From contig JANAVB010010791.1 in the NCBI GenBank assembly GCA_029216955.1, positions 9,959,721 to 10,023,720 on the forward strand: a stretch of DNA of 64,000 nucleotides, given 5' to 3'. Below the pieces are notes generated by a model. That model was not told the DNA's origin. It was given only the letters and a program-made list of their open reading frames with translations, and ran no database searches. The position numbers and the translations under genes are program-made. Position 1 is the first letter of the stretch. Each line of letters opens with the position of its first letter. Shown here in pieces: positions 10,027 through 21,574 of this stretch. Source of the DNA: Iris pallida (Eukaryota > Streptophyta > Magnoliopsida > Asparagales > Iridaceae).

Positions 10027-10320
10027 AGGACTCTTTTGGTTCGCGCGGAAAGAAAATAATTTTTTTGTTCTTTTCTTTTCTTTGTGAAATTATAATTTCA
10101 ATTTTTTCGCTGTTTGGAAAAGTCAAATAAATTGGATGGAAAACTGAATGCGTTAGAGTGGGAAAGTAAATCATTTGATTGGTGGAGGAAACCATTTTCT
10201 CCCTATTTTTCCTGTTTTGAGATTTTTTTTTTTCCTTTCTCATTTCCACTGGCATCCAAATACGAGAAATGAATAACTTTTTTTTTCCCAATGTCACGAT
10301 TTCGGGAACCTAACATGGCC
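10027..10320. mobile_element. Probable MITE with TTTGGTTCGCG-type ends
   Basis: The left end reads GGACTCTTTTGGTTCGCG. The right end, in reverse complement, reads GGCCATGTTAGGTTCCCG, a recognisable but diverged inverted pair. The interior is AT-rich and non-coding. No convincing target duplication was found. It sits between the hAT-like element and the Tourist element. Confidence 0.4.
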
Positions 10321-10323
10321 TAA

Positions 10324-10822
10324 GGCTTTGTTTGGTAGGAATGATGAAAAAGTGGAAGGAAGAAAAACTAAAGAGACTTATTTTCCATCCATATGGAAAG
10401 AAAATACTATTTCCTTCGTTTATGTTTCGTAGGATGGAAGGAAAATGGAAGTGATACATTTTTCTTTGTTTGGTATGGAAAGAAAAGTGAATGGAAGGAT
10501 AATAAAAAATATAGACTTTACCAATTATATTCTCAACTAACAATATTTATTTACCATTTGAATTTTTTGAACTACTTTAAAAAAATACAATTTTTATAGG
10601 GTATAATTGTAAATTAAGATGAGTATGCACTTTTTTGTCCACTTTTCCTCTCACTTTTGGGATAATTGATTTTCTTAGGTTACGAGAGAAAACCAATCCC
10701 TCTATTTTTTTCTTCCCTCCACTTTTTTTTTTATACAAAACAATAGAAAATTTTTCCTTCCTCTCACTTTTTTTCTCATTTATTTTCTTTCCTCCCACTT
10801 TTTCCTCCTACCAAGCACACCC
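10324..10822. mobile_element. Tourist-like MITE (PIF/Harbinger)
   Basis: A 499-bp element with inverted ends GGCTTTGTTTGGTAGGA (left) and GGGTGTGCTTGGTAGGA (right, reverse complement). It is flanked by TAA at 10321-10323 and 10823-10825, the typical 3-bp target duplication of PIF/Harbinger elements. The terminal repeats extend inwards through related GGAAGGAAAG-rich sequence. No coding capacity. Confidence 0.75.
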
Positions 10823-10825
10823 TAA

Positions 10826-12249
10826 AGGACTGTTTGGTTCGCGGATTTAGGAACGTGAAGTGGTCTAAATTCGGATTTGAGACCACTTTATGTATTTGGT
10901 TGGAGGATTTGTAGACAAGATTTAATATGAAGTGACATGAACAGCAAATTTATTTTGCCACAAATAGAAGTTTTGACAATAATAGTGTAAAAGGTGACAA
11001 TTATTATCTAAAGTGACAAAATATTATAGAATTGATTAGCTGTCTAGAAAGAGATAAAATTAGAAAAAAAAAATGATAAAACACAGAAAATTGTGTAGAG
11101 CATAGAAGTTTTTCTAAATTACCTAAGAGAACAAAGTTTCTTAAAATTATGATAAAAGCAAAAACAAAGTCCTTCGGAAGGCATTTTACTGTAAATTGAT
11201 AAAGAAAATGTCTTTTTTAAGGTCGTTTTCTTTGTAAAAGAAAACATATTTAAACGTATTAATTTTTCCACTATTTTCATTAACTGTGTTTAAAAAAATA
11301 ATTAAGTTTGTCAAGAATATGCCTTTTAATTTTTGAGTTAAAAAAAAAAGCTTTTTGAATGAACGTTTCTTAATATTTTTTATATACATATATATGTACT
11401 TGTAATAACATAATGAATGTGATTTCTGATTAGCTTGTAAAATTATAAAATTTAACATAATGATCTCATCGATGGATTTGGCGGCAGTAGTTTCGAATCT
11501 TCCCATTCTCATTTTGTCTAAACAAAAAATATCGCATTGTTTGACGTGAAATGTGTTAGAGAATTATCTCACCGATGGATCTGGCCTCGATGAACTTTCG
11601 AACAACTTGCAAAATAGCCGATAGAGCGAGCGAGGAGTCCTTGCTCGCAGCCCCTCATTAAAAAAGCAAAAATCGGAATGAAATTTGGTAGAGTAAGAAA
11701 TTTGACAGAGTTCGTTGTGGAGGAAAGCTGCCAATACTTACCATTTTGGACTATACATGTGCGGGAGAGAGAGAGGAGAATTTGCTTGAGCCTCAAGTTT
11801 GACAAGTTTATCGGTTTTTTTTTCTGTGTTTGGACTCAAATCACTCCTATTACAATGATCATTAGGTTTTTCTGAAGGGTCCTTTTTTTCTAATGATTTT
11901 TTCCTTCATTTGTTATCCTCATTTAGCTATCATCTGTTGGACTTTCTTTCTTCGCTTGATTTTGTTATGTGACTTGGGCTTAATTCTTATTGGGCTGTCC
12001 TTAGAAATTAGCCTAACAAATGAAAGCATAAGGGTGAAGGAAAAACATTGAGAAAAATCTAATGGCAAAGTTGTAATAAAAATAACTTGAGTCTAAACAC
12101 ATAAATATTTATTGATAAACTTATAATTATTAATTATAACTATTTTTTTACTCACATACACCTGTACCCTAGCAGTTTCGAGGCACGAAAACCCCTCTTC
12201 CCTGAACCAGGCCGGATGCCTGCTGCACTCTTACTAGAGCTATGCAACG
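10826..12249. other. Unassigned AT-rich sequence
   Basis: No gene was recognised. The left edge (GGACTGTTTGGTTCGCGG at 10827) resembles the start of another MITE, but no matching right end was found. Two related GATCT/GATGGAT-containing blocks lie near 11460-11500 and 11560-11600. A weak inverted similarity exists between about 11860-11930 and 12015-12065. The last about 110 bases may be the 5' leader of the LINE that follows. Confidence 0.45.
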
Positions 12250-13218
12250 TTGACTATAAGAAAAATGAGAACTCCTATAGAAGGTGATCCTGACTCGGGC
12301 GGGACTGGTCGATATGATGCTTCTAGCGAGGGGACACAGGGGTTAGATTCTCGGGGATCTTTGGGTCCTTTAGTTCTCTTACTGAGAACAGACAGGCTCT
12401 GGGAGGTGTGGGAATCGTGGGGAAAGATTATGGCTGGAAAAGTTAGGGATTCAACCAGCGGATAGAGTGTAGGCTTTCAAGCCTAGGAAGAAGGAGTCTC
12501 AAACTGGGGTGGAGGTAGGAGAATCGAGCGGATGGCAGAAAGTGGTGGCCCGGAGGAAAGGCAAGGCCCCGTTGTCTAACGATAGTGGGGGTGGACATGG
12601 CAGGACCACGACGGGTCCGAAAGATGGAGCGCGAGTGAAGGTGGGAGAGTGCAGGGGTACCCAGGGCCTAGCTAGGAACAACTAGCATAAAAGAATGGGC
12701 GCCTCGACTCCTCCAGGACGGCAAAATCTAGGCCCTAGGGCTTCGTCGGCTAAAGCTCCTCTTGAGGCGGAGAAGCAAGGGCCAAAGTTAGGGGTTGGGA
12801 TGCGGAATCCTATGGCGAATGTGTGTCTCTTTGGGGATGTCCCTATGTCATAGGTGGATATGTGTAAATCGTCGTCAATCATAGTTGAATACACTCCCAA
12901 AATCTTCACTCCTAAGGAGGTTGGGAATTGGAAAGCGACGGTGATCTCTAATGACGATTGGAAGGCTACGACAGATGCATGGAACCACACGCTCATGCTA
13001 TATGACATAGGAAATCGTCCTTTCTTTGGGAATTTAAAAGTGTATATTAATAGAGTCTGGAAGCCAATGGGACACCTGGATATCTATGCAAGAGAGAACG
13101 AGTATTATTTGATTAGGTTTGAACAACATGTTAACCTTGGTCGAATTCTCCAACTGGGGTCGTGGACGTTTGATGGGTGGCTTATTATTATGAGGAGATG
13201 GCTGTCGGACTCTAAATT
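12250..13218 (+). pseudogene. LINE ORF1 remnant, piece 1 (DUF4283-like)
   Basis: This is the 5' part of the first ORF of a plant L1-type LINE. The best stretch (about 12854-13210) shows the DUF4283-like order: a lysine/proline-rich leader, then GNRPFFGNLKVYINRVWKP, a tract ending YYLIRFE and a WTFDGWLIIMRRW motif. Upstream sequence in several frames has the low-complexity Gly/Arg-rich and WQKVVARRKG-like character of LINE ORF1 N-termini, broken by stops (for example near 12465 and 12850). ORF1 proteins bind the LINE RNA; this copy is dead. It is cut at 13214-13218, where the LTR element was inserted, and continues at 32613. Confidence 0.75.
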
Positions 13219-16159
13219 TGTCACAACCCGCTCCCGAATATTCGGATACGAGTCAGACACGCCCAGCCTACGTTGGATGACCTGTAATCAACTAAGAAAA
13301 ACTCCAAGAATAGCATGAAAGTAAACATCACAGCATCTAACCGTCCCAAAATGATCACCATAATCCACAAGTCATAATTCAATTTATATATGAAAGTACC
13401 AAAGACAAATCCGGTAACAAGAATGAAATAAAACTATGAACTCTCAATATACAATATCTAGAAGTAAAGCTAAACAAACATAAACCTGTAACCTCTAGCT
13501 AAGTCATGCCTCCATCTTGCTCAGCTAAAATCCTGGGATCTGGCCCATAAGGTGGAACGATATCCTCAAGTACACCTGCAACATGTCCAGTCAGGAGCGG
13601 AGCAAAGTACAATTCTAGGTAATGAACAAGAACATCATGATATAAAAAGTACAAGAGAACATGTAGAGCACAGGAAAGAACATGAAAGTACATGAATATA
13701 AAGTACAGAAAATAAAGTAGAAGAATGTAAACCATGACCTGAAGTACAAGACATAACATGTGCACAATGTTTGAAATACACTAGCATATGTGACCGGCTG
13801 GGGTAAGCACAAGAATAAGCACAGGAGCACAGGAATAAGGGTACGGCTTAGGGCCCGCGTACACAGTGCGAGACCTAAGCTATCTACATGAATATCGGAT
13901 CTCTGGGTTTGGTCACATAGCTAGTGTATTTTCTCTTCCCGACCACAAGTAGGTACAAGACATGAAAGTACAAGAGAACATGATATCGTGTTATGACGTG
14001 TCACAAGAAAAGTACAGGAATAATGTAAATGAACATGAATCATATAATGTACTTGCCTTGCTCAGGGTGATCGGGAATAGAGAGTAAATCTAAAGGTCCT
14101 CCTGGATAATAAGTACAAGTTGGATATTGATTAGATTCTAATTAATAGCTATCTATTGGCTAACTATCTATAATTATTAGTTGGAATTATTTCTAGTTGT
14201 AACATAATACTAGTAAGAGATCTATAATCTATATAAATCAACATTGGAATATTCAGGATGTTTGTTTAAAAATATATATATACATATAACCAACTTCATA
14301 ACAGTTGAAATCAACCACACTCGATATCACCCCAAAGTTAACAGAACTATCCCAAAGTCCAATCACACTATATATATATTCCCAACCGCAAAAGCAAGCT
14401 GGCTAGCTATTACTTCCAAGCTACAAAAACCCAATATTCCATATTGAACTAACCCACACAGAAATTGGTTTCTCCCAACGGCTACCAAGGTTTAAGATCA
14501 GAGAACTCAGAACTCTTAGGATGAGAGTATAACATCACCAAAACCCAGGAATATACGCATTCAATCAACTCCAACACAAAACAAATTATACAAAGAAATA
14601 CACAAGTCGACAGAATAATATACAATTGAAATAAAATATACAACCCCATTGAAATCAAATAAGAGAAATTAGCCACTGCCTTCAACTTGGAATCTCTGAA
14701 TCGACTTCTTCACTTTAAAACACACACGCCAAAAGGACTGTGGCAGGACACGAACCATACAGTAAGACACGAAACCGACATGAACTTGGACACAAATACT
14801 GGTCTGATATGAGTCAACCAACATGCCCACACGAGCATAACACACGGGTCGAAAAATAGTCTGCACTTGTACACAGTCCCACCCTCCTGAACACAAACAC
14901 GGACACAAAAGAATGGGTGTAGAACCTCGGATACGATCCAACGCCAAACGCATGTTCGAAGAACACAATGTACAATAACATCATACTAGTATTAAAATAT
15001 AAACCAGATTAAATCAAGAATGGAGTAGAATTTACCTGAAGAATCGGTAGAAAATAGAACACAACAGAATTGGCCACGAATCAACGCACAACAAAGGAAA
15101 TTCGGACACGAACGACTGAAAGAACGATCAAAATCAGCTAGGTGCCATTAAGGACTAATAAAACAGAGTGCACAAGTAAAACTTCACCTAAAAGAATTTG
15201 ACGCAAAATGAAGAACCGGTCTCTAATTGTGCTACAGAGTTCTCCACCCAGGTTGTCGATCAAAGAATGCATGCTTCAATCTGTCGTCAAGAACACTTCT
15301 AATTGAATCACATAAGAGGAATGCTCACCGATCTAATCTCCAGAACAAACAGAGTTCTCGAGTGATCAATCCAGTTCCAATCGAGCACCCGAGTTGTCGC
15401 CCATGAACGAACACATATCTCAAACGAGAACAAACAATACTACACACACAAACTTACGAATGAAGAGAATTTGATCAAGAACTTACCAATCGGTTTGAAG
15501 GAGATCAGAAGGAAAGATCCGCTACTCGCCAAAGCAACGATTCGATCGCAGGAGGAGACGCTCGAACGCGATCTCGATCTGAAGTGGCATCACAGTTTAG
15601 ACGCAGAATCAACAAATCCAAATAGTGAATCTGCTCGAGCACTAGAACTCACCTCTTGTGTCGTCGAAGAGGACAGGGACACTCCTCCGTCGCTGGTCTT
15701 GCGCCGCCTAGGAGATCCGTGGTGGTGGACGTTCGTCGAGCACAGCCTCAGTCGTCGGAGATCTGGTATGCCGCCGTCGCCATGGAAGCAATTTAGGGTT
15801 AGGGTTTCGACTTCAGGAGATTTAGGGAGAAGGAAGAAAGAGCCCTGGTGCTCTCGATTCTAATTAGGAAATAAATGAACGGAAGTTAGAGAGAGAAGTG
15901 GTTTTATAAAGTTGAAATGGGACAACTGGTAACTTGGGGAAAGGGAAAGCTAATTGGAAATAAATTTCTTTGTATTGCTCTCCTGCTAAAATCCAACCAG
16001 CTTTACAAAGGAACAAGTATTTATTTAAAAAAAGTAAATTGGGTAAATGATTCATTAAATATTAATACAACATATAAATTCTAAGTAGATAATTATCTCT
16101 ACATAAAAATAAAAGGAAAAATACTATATCTCATTAACTTTCGGGAAATTGGGGTTACA
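13219..16159 (-). repeat. 3' LTR of LARD element 1
   Basis: It begins TGTCACAACCCGCTCCCG and ends GGGGTTACA. It aligns along its whole length with 19701-20219 joined to 30071-32607. It contains a short TA tract at 14264-14290 and a GC-rich region at 15500-15860. It also has the motif GGCAAGTACATTA (minus strand near 14045-14060), which recurs in the other long LTRs here. Confidence 0.9.
15471..15863 (+). other. 130-codon open frame in LARD 1 LTR (left copy)
   Basis: An open frame antisense to the element, rich in Arg, Glu and Ser, without a recognised domain. The other LTR carries the same frame at full length (31915-32307). Because both LTRs were identical at insertion, shared openness is weak evidence for function. 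It is recorded because it stayed open in both copies despite many substitutions. It could equally be a by-product of a GC-rich LTR region. Confidence 0.3.
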
Positions 16160-16171
16160 AATCTCCCCCTA
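16160..16171 (-). promoter_or_regulatory. Polypurine tract of LARD element 1
   Basis: On the minus strand this reads TAGGGGGAGATT directly before the LTR. The adjacent minus-strand text TTTCGAGGACAAAATTTT is the sequence that precedes the purine tract in many plant Ty3/gypsy (Tekay/Del-type) elements, and related text precedes the LTRs at 39044, 52803 and 63424. This fixes the element orientation. Confidence 0.75.
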
Positions 16172-18600
16172 GAAAATTTTGTCCTCGAAATTCAAAGGAT
16201 ACAACAGACATGATTAAGAAAATAATTTCAAATAAGGCAAAAATTTAAAAATGAGCAACTGAGTTTAGATATAAAATAAAGTCGAATCTTGGCATGACAA
16301 GAAGAGTAGTTTATTTGGCCACGACCATTAAGCATGATCCAAACCAAAGTTGAGGCATAATGGAAAATGGTCACCAGCAAAACTGTTCTAACCCTGAAAA
16401 AAATGAAATTTCAATCATTCTGTATGATCATGATTATTTGTATGTAGGACTTGGAATGATTTATCATGATGGTAAAATAGCATGATCAATAATAATCAAA
16501 ATTGGTCAGACATAGAGGGATATAAAGTTTAAATAATACCAAGTACGATAATTTCACACAGAAAGTTAAAATAACACAATCCATCAATGATCAAGAATTT
16601 AAAAAGGTACGAGGTGTGATGAAGTTTCAACTACGACTTAGAGGAGCAAAACCACGAAGGCACGATCTTCTAAGCATGATCAATTTCAAAAGTTCAGCAC
16701 AACTGAACTAGAACAAGATAGGAAGATCATGATTTTAACAAAACATGATATTACAAGTGATAGAAAAATCTGGTGGAACGGAATCAAATCTAGCAAGATT
16801 TATATATTGAGAAAAATCAAATGATTCAACGATAAAATGCAAGAAGAGGAAGTTTGCAAGGGTTGATTAAGAAAACGTACGAAATATCCAGGAGGTATTA
16901 GTAAGGTGAACATGCAAGGATTTATGATTCTCGAAATGTCAGTAATCATATGAAAGCGATATAGTCTCTATGGTATCCGAGAACATATAGACATTAAAAG
17001 TCACTTTATTTAGAATCCCTACCTCGCCAGTGTTTATCTAGCTACAGTGAACTTTCGGCTCCGTGACTCAAATAACGATATGTTACCGAATATCTATCAA
17101 CTTTATCCATCTTCCAACGATTATCAACGAAGCAACAAAAAGACCAAGATATGAAAAATTTAGGACAAAGTATCAATAATACTCAAGAACCTATGAATGT
17201 CTGAAATTGCTTCAACTTAGAGTTCATGCCTCGCCAGTGCGTTGCTGGCTACAATGAACCCCCAGTCTCTGTAATCCAAGTATTGGTTGCAGCGCACAAC
17301 TGCCACACCCTATTAGGTCATCGAATAGTCTTTCAACCTTATTCATAGGAATTTAAAAAAAATCAAGGAATCCAAAATGAGTTTCAATAATCCAAGTCAC
17401 GATAATAGTGAGATTATCTGTCCGTTAGAATACAAGGGTTTATTAGGTACTAAGAAGCAACATGGGATCCAATCAAGGAGTAGTGGGTACTAAAAGGACA
17501 AACAAGGAGATTTTAAATCTTGAGCAGGGAACGAAGTTTCGAATAGTAACCAGAATCTCATTGAAATCTAGAATGGTAACAAGATTCCATATATAGAACG
17601 TTATCCCGATAGGATAACAGAGTCTCGAAGGGTGAATAGAAGCAAAGTATCAGATAGAAGACAAAGTATCAATAAATGAATATGACACAAGTATCCATGA
17701 AACAAGGAAAATCTTGGATAGGAGATAAGGTCGCAACAAATTTGTGAACAAAAACAACTATCGAATAGAAAACTAGTCACAAATAGGAAATAAAATCTTG
17801 TATAGGGAACGAGTCAAAATCTCAATAGAAAACGAAACCTTCAAACAATGTCTCGAATAAGGACATAATCTCAAACAAGTCTCGAATGAAAACGAAAGCT
17901 CAACAAAGTTTTGAATGAGAAACAAAGTTCCAAAATGAAATCTCGGGTAGGAGACAACTCACTAATAGAAAACAAAGTCTCGAGATAGGGAACAAAGTTA
18001 TGAACAAAGTATCGAACAAAGTATCAAATAATAATTATGAAACAAAATCTCGAGTAGGAAGCAAAATCTGAAATAATGAACAAGGTCGAAACAAAATCAT
18101 GAATAGAAAACGGAATCTGGAATAGGAAACGAAGTCTCGGATAAAAGCTTAAATGGAAAACGAAATATCAAACAGAGTCACAAATAGTGAATATGAAACA
18201 AATTTATCGAAAGGTAACAATTCTCACATAAGAAACAGATTTACAAGTAAGAAACAAGATCTAGAATAGGGACAATATCTTGAAATAAATCTCGACTAGA
18301 AACCAAAGTTTAGGATAGAAACAAATCTAGCAAACTTCTGAAAGAAAATAAGGAAGTTCTAAGAAGTTGTTAAGAGGAAACTAAGGGAAGACTGGATTGC
18401 GAATCGCGATTCATGGTTTTCTCCAACCATGCAAGAGAAGCCTTCGGACTTCAATCTGTCTTCAGTATTCTTCTGGGAATGGAATCACTTCAACTTCTTC
18501 AGCTGCACTGACGTAGGCTAGTCCTACGGTAATGCTCCATAAAAATGCTGAATATGGAGGGGCGGGTCCCCTTGTCGCAGTCCTGGTGCTCCTCGCGCTC
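16172..18600 (-). other. Non-coding interior of LARD element 1
   Basis: No open frame of note. The first part is AT-rich with recurring CATGATCA words. At 17020-17110 and 17222-17345 two related blocks carry a CTCGCCAGTG...GCTACA motif. From about 17500 to 18340 lies a diverged tandem-like array of 20-30-base units built on AACAAAGTCTCGAATAGGAA-like text. There is no pol sequence. Confidence 0.7.
17500..18340. repeat. Degenerate short tandem array
   Basis: Dozens of irregular units resembling GAAACAAAGTCTCGAATAG occur one after another with many substitutions and small indels. It looks like an old minisatellite expansion inside the retroelement interior. A dot plot would show the period. Confidence 0.6.
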
Positions 18601-18615
18601 GTCCTTGGGTAGTGT

Positions 18616-19493
18616 GATCAGCGGTCTCCGGGCAAACCTTGAATTGGTAGGTAGGCGATCGGTAGTACAAACTTAGGCTCAGTCTCTTGCAGCACTCGAT
18701 GTGGCGGTGTCCTGAGCGGCGGCAGAAATTACAAATGACTGTCGTTCGAATCTGAGTCTAAATTTTCCGCTGGGGCTAAAGTGCAGCGACTCTGACTGGA
18801 ATATACGACTGTTGGTGTACTGGCTGCTGAGATCCCGATGCTCCTCGGCCATTATGATCCGCGACCTGCTGGCAATCCTTCATTCGGTAGGTAGAAGATC
18901 CACAGTATAAACAGAGTCCGAGCCACTTGCGGCACTCCTTAAAGCGATATCCTGGATGGCGGCAGAAAGCACAAACGGTCATCATCTGAGCCTGAATCTC
19001 ATGACGCAGCTGAAAGGGCGTTGTCTGAGTGTGTCAACGGTTTGCAGATCCAGAGTAGTTGCTATCTTCATCATAAGTCTTCATGTCTCTCCTGGGATTC
19101 AACTTCCCGTCTTGTTCTATCGTTCGTGCTACGTTCTGGATCTCCTGGTTGGTGGCTCTAATTTCAGAGGAGTCGGGTCCTCAGAGACTTGGATGATCTT
19201 CAGAAGAGGCGGCTCCAGGTTCTCGATCTGCTTCTCGGAGCAAGGAATGTGCTCGGCGTCGAAAAATACCAAAGATCCGAGAGTCTGGAAATCACAAGCC
19301 CTTCCTGGCTCGGAGAGTGCGTCCACAAGTCTGGCTTAAAAAAGTACGGCTTGCTCTCTTTGGGCATCGAGGAACTTTTGAAATATCTCCATCAACTGAG
19401 TACTACCAATGGGGATAGTAGAGGCGATAGGAGGTTATGGAAATTCGGAAGCCTCAAGTATAGGTGAATCGATAGTTCCTCTGTTGCATGTCT
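18616..19493 (-). pseudogene. Decayed gag remnant with duplicated zinc-knuckle block
   Basis: Read on the minus strand from about 19493, a gag-like N-terminus in several frames (containing QLMEIFQKFLDAQREQ) leads to a paired zinc-knuckle region at 18870-18985. It reads CAFCRHPGYRFKEC then CLYCGSSTYRMKDC. The spacing is like Tekay/Del-type gag, but a Tyr stands where the metal-binding His should be. A second, more decayed copy of the same paired block follows at 18616-18745 (ICNFCRRSGHRHIEC, then a knuckle that has lost its first two Cys). Stops interrupt the region. This is the only recognisable coding trace in the element and cannot give a working gag. Confidence 0.6.
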
Positions 19494-19676
19494 CATCTAA
19501 AAAATAGAAAAGTATTAAACGGCCTAACTATAGATAATAAGCAAACCTGGTAATATGTATGACCAGTCTTAGTAATAACTATAACCATTTTCTGTAATCC
19601 TATGATGTGGTGAGTTTTCCTTAGTCTAACAGGTTCCCCAATTGCACTCTATAACCTAAGTGCCATTAGGATGGAC

Positions 19677-19700
19677 CTGCATGGGCCACCACTAAAAACA
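19677..19700 (-). promoter_or_regulatory. Conserved post-LTR block (candidate primer site), LARD 1
   Basis: Directly inside the 5' LTR the minus strand reads TTTTTAGTGGTGGCCCATGC. Almost the same block follows the LTR ends at 37774, 50922 and 56204. By position it should include the tRNA primer site, with TGGTGGCCCATGC as the candidate since primer sites begin TGG. I could not match it to a tRNA I know. Confidence 0.5.
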
Positions 19701-20219
19701 TGTCATGACCCGCTCCCGAATATTCGGATACGAGTTAGACACGTCTAGCCTACGTTGAAAGACTCAATGCAGTAAGCTGTAAACAACTAAGAAAAACTGT
19801 AAGAATAACATGAAAGTAAACATCACAGCATCTAACCGTCCCAGAATGATCATCATAATCCACAAATTATAATTTAATTTATATATGAAAGTACCAAAGA
19901 CATATCCGGTAACAAGAATAGAATAAAACTATGAACTCTCAATATAAAATATCTAGAAGTAAAGCTAAACAAACCTAAACCTGTAACCTCTAGCTAAGTC
20001 ATGCCTCCATCTTGCTCAGCTAAAATCCTGGGCTCTGGCCAATAAGGTGGAACGATATCCTCAAGTACACCTGCAACATGTCCAGTCAGGAGCGGAGCAA
20101 AGTAAAATTCTAGATAATGAACAAGAACATCATGATATAAAAAGTACAAAAGAACATGTAGAGAACAGAAAAGAACATGAAAGTACATAAATGTAAAGTA
20201 TAGGAAATAAAGTATAAGA
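19701..20219 (-). repeat. 5' LTR of LARD element 1, left part
   Basis: It starts TGTCATGACCCGCTCCCG and matches the LTR at 13219 onward. It is interrupted after position 20219 by the SIRE element. The five bases TAAGA before the break and CAAGA after it (30071-30075) are the imperfect target duplication. Confidence 0.9.
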
Positions 20220-20513
20220 TGTTGGCACATTTTATTTTGATAATAATTAACAGCATCTTCGTAGTTCAGTTTTCTCTGTTTATCAGATTGACATCATTTC
20301 AGAAGCTCCACTACATAAAGTCTGTCCATTCAAGTTTACCAACCATAGCCTTGAAGACTGAAGCAAAGACCGGCGTTCCTTGGTAAGACGACTCTCTACA
20401 CTGCATGATTTCGAGTCTTTACAAGGTCTAGGTCTTTCTGTAAACACTTAAGGTTGGATGAAAAAACTAAAAGCTTTCTAATTCTTAAGTCAAAAATCAA
20501 TACCTTATAGAAC

Positions 20514-20988
20514 GGCATACCGGCGGTATGCTCCAGCATACCGGCGGTATACCATTTTATTGACCACAAAACTTTCTGTGAGAAATGTCGGCATACTGAC
20601 GGTATGCTCCGGCATACCGACGGTATACCGTTTTGTTTGCCTCAAAAACGTTCTGTGATAATTATCGGCATACCGACGGTATACTCCGACATACCGGCGG
20701 TATACCATTTTGTGAGCCATAAAGTATTCTGTGACAAATATCGACATACCGACGGTATGCTCCGGCATACCGACGGTATACTATTTTATTTATCATAAAA
20801 TGTTATGTGACAAACATCGGTATACCGACGGCATACCGACGGTATACCGGGTTACGAAATTTGATGTTTGAATGGCAAATACTAGCATTAATGGCGAGCA
20901 TTAAATGCTCCCAACGGATATACTTATGACTGTTACTGTTCGACCGGCATACCGACGGCATGCCGGTCCATACTGACGGTATACCGGT
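20514..20988. repeat. Palindrome array in SIRE 5' LTR
   Basis: About eleven copies of the interrupted palindrome CATACCG-A/G-CGGTATG (or CGGTATACC) are arranged mostly in pairs. The pairs are separated by a spacer such as TTTTGTTTGCCTCAAAA...GTTCTGTGA, giving a unit of roughly 70 bases. A denser cluster lies at 20818-20850 and another pair at 20943-20988. All lie upstream of the TATA-like box, so they are in U3. Confidence 0.9.
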
Positions 20989-21032
20989 CAGCCTGTATCC
21001 AGGAGCATTGAATGCTACCTACTCTTGGTTTC

Positions 21033-21041
21033 TTTATAAAT
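21033..21041 (+). promoter_or_regulatory. TATA box candidate of the SIRE LTR
   Basis: TTTATAAAT lies downstream of the palindrome array and about 480 bases before the LTR end. The same text is present in the 3' LTR at about 29587-29595. It is the best core-promoter candidate. Confidence 0.5.
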
Positions 21042-21522
21042 GCAAGCCTTCTTTCTTCTTGAAGGCTTATCCACTCTTGCCATAAATTTTCCAAACAACC
21101 AAGAGCTCCACCATTAATACTCTACCAAGCTTTTAATTGTCATCCTCTCCCAAAGTGCTAGAGTATTTAAGAGTTGTAAATTTCGATCTTTAAGTGTTAG
21201 AAGATCAACAAGTTCTCTTCTCATTTCTTTTAAGTTGGCGAGCCTTCGTAAGAAAACTCGTGTGTTGAAGTTGGCGAGTTCTTCGAATCCAAACTCGTGT
21301 TGAAGTTGGCGAGTTCTTCGGATCCAAACTCGTGTGTACTATTTTATTAAATAGTAGATTTAAGCCGGAGAGAGTTCCGGGACTGGACTGCCTCTAGCGA
21401 GGATACCAGGATACATCTTGTGTTTGATCTTCTTACTCTCTCTTTTTATTTGACGTATATTGCTTCTTGTGCTTTAGTTATTTTTTATTTCCCTATTCAC
21501 CCCCCCTCTAGGGTTCTATAAT

Positions 21523-21534
21523 TGGTATCAGAGC
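21523..21534 (+). promoter_or_regulatory. Primer-binding site of the SIRE element, tRNA-iMet type
   Basis: TGGTATCAGAGC begins three positions after the 5' LTR end at 21520, the same primer class as the copia element at 2246. Confidence 0.92.
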
Positions 21535-21574
21535 TTTGTTCTCTTGATTTGGATTTACACCCTTAGAGTGTTCC

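Larger units (their letters stand above)
20220..21520 (+). repeat. 5' LTR of the SIRE element
   Basis: A 1301-bp LTR starting TGTTGGCACATTTT and ending TCTATA; the terminal CA has become TA, while the partner LTR ends TCTACA. It carries an array of palindromes (20514-20850, 20943-20988) and a TATA box candidate TTTATAAAT at about 21033-21041. Three GTTGGCGAGTTCTTCG-like repeats lie at 21236-21330. Confidence 0.92.

Noticed and set aside
11860..12065. Possible MITE with inverted ends near TTTTCCTTCATTTGTT
   Set aside because: Inverted similarity is weak and no target duplication could be found.
12682..13008. Minus-strand frame of 108 codons over the LINE ORF1
   Set aside because: A shadow of the plus-strand LINE coding text, which has recognisable motifs.
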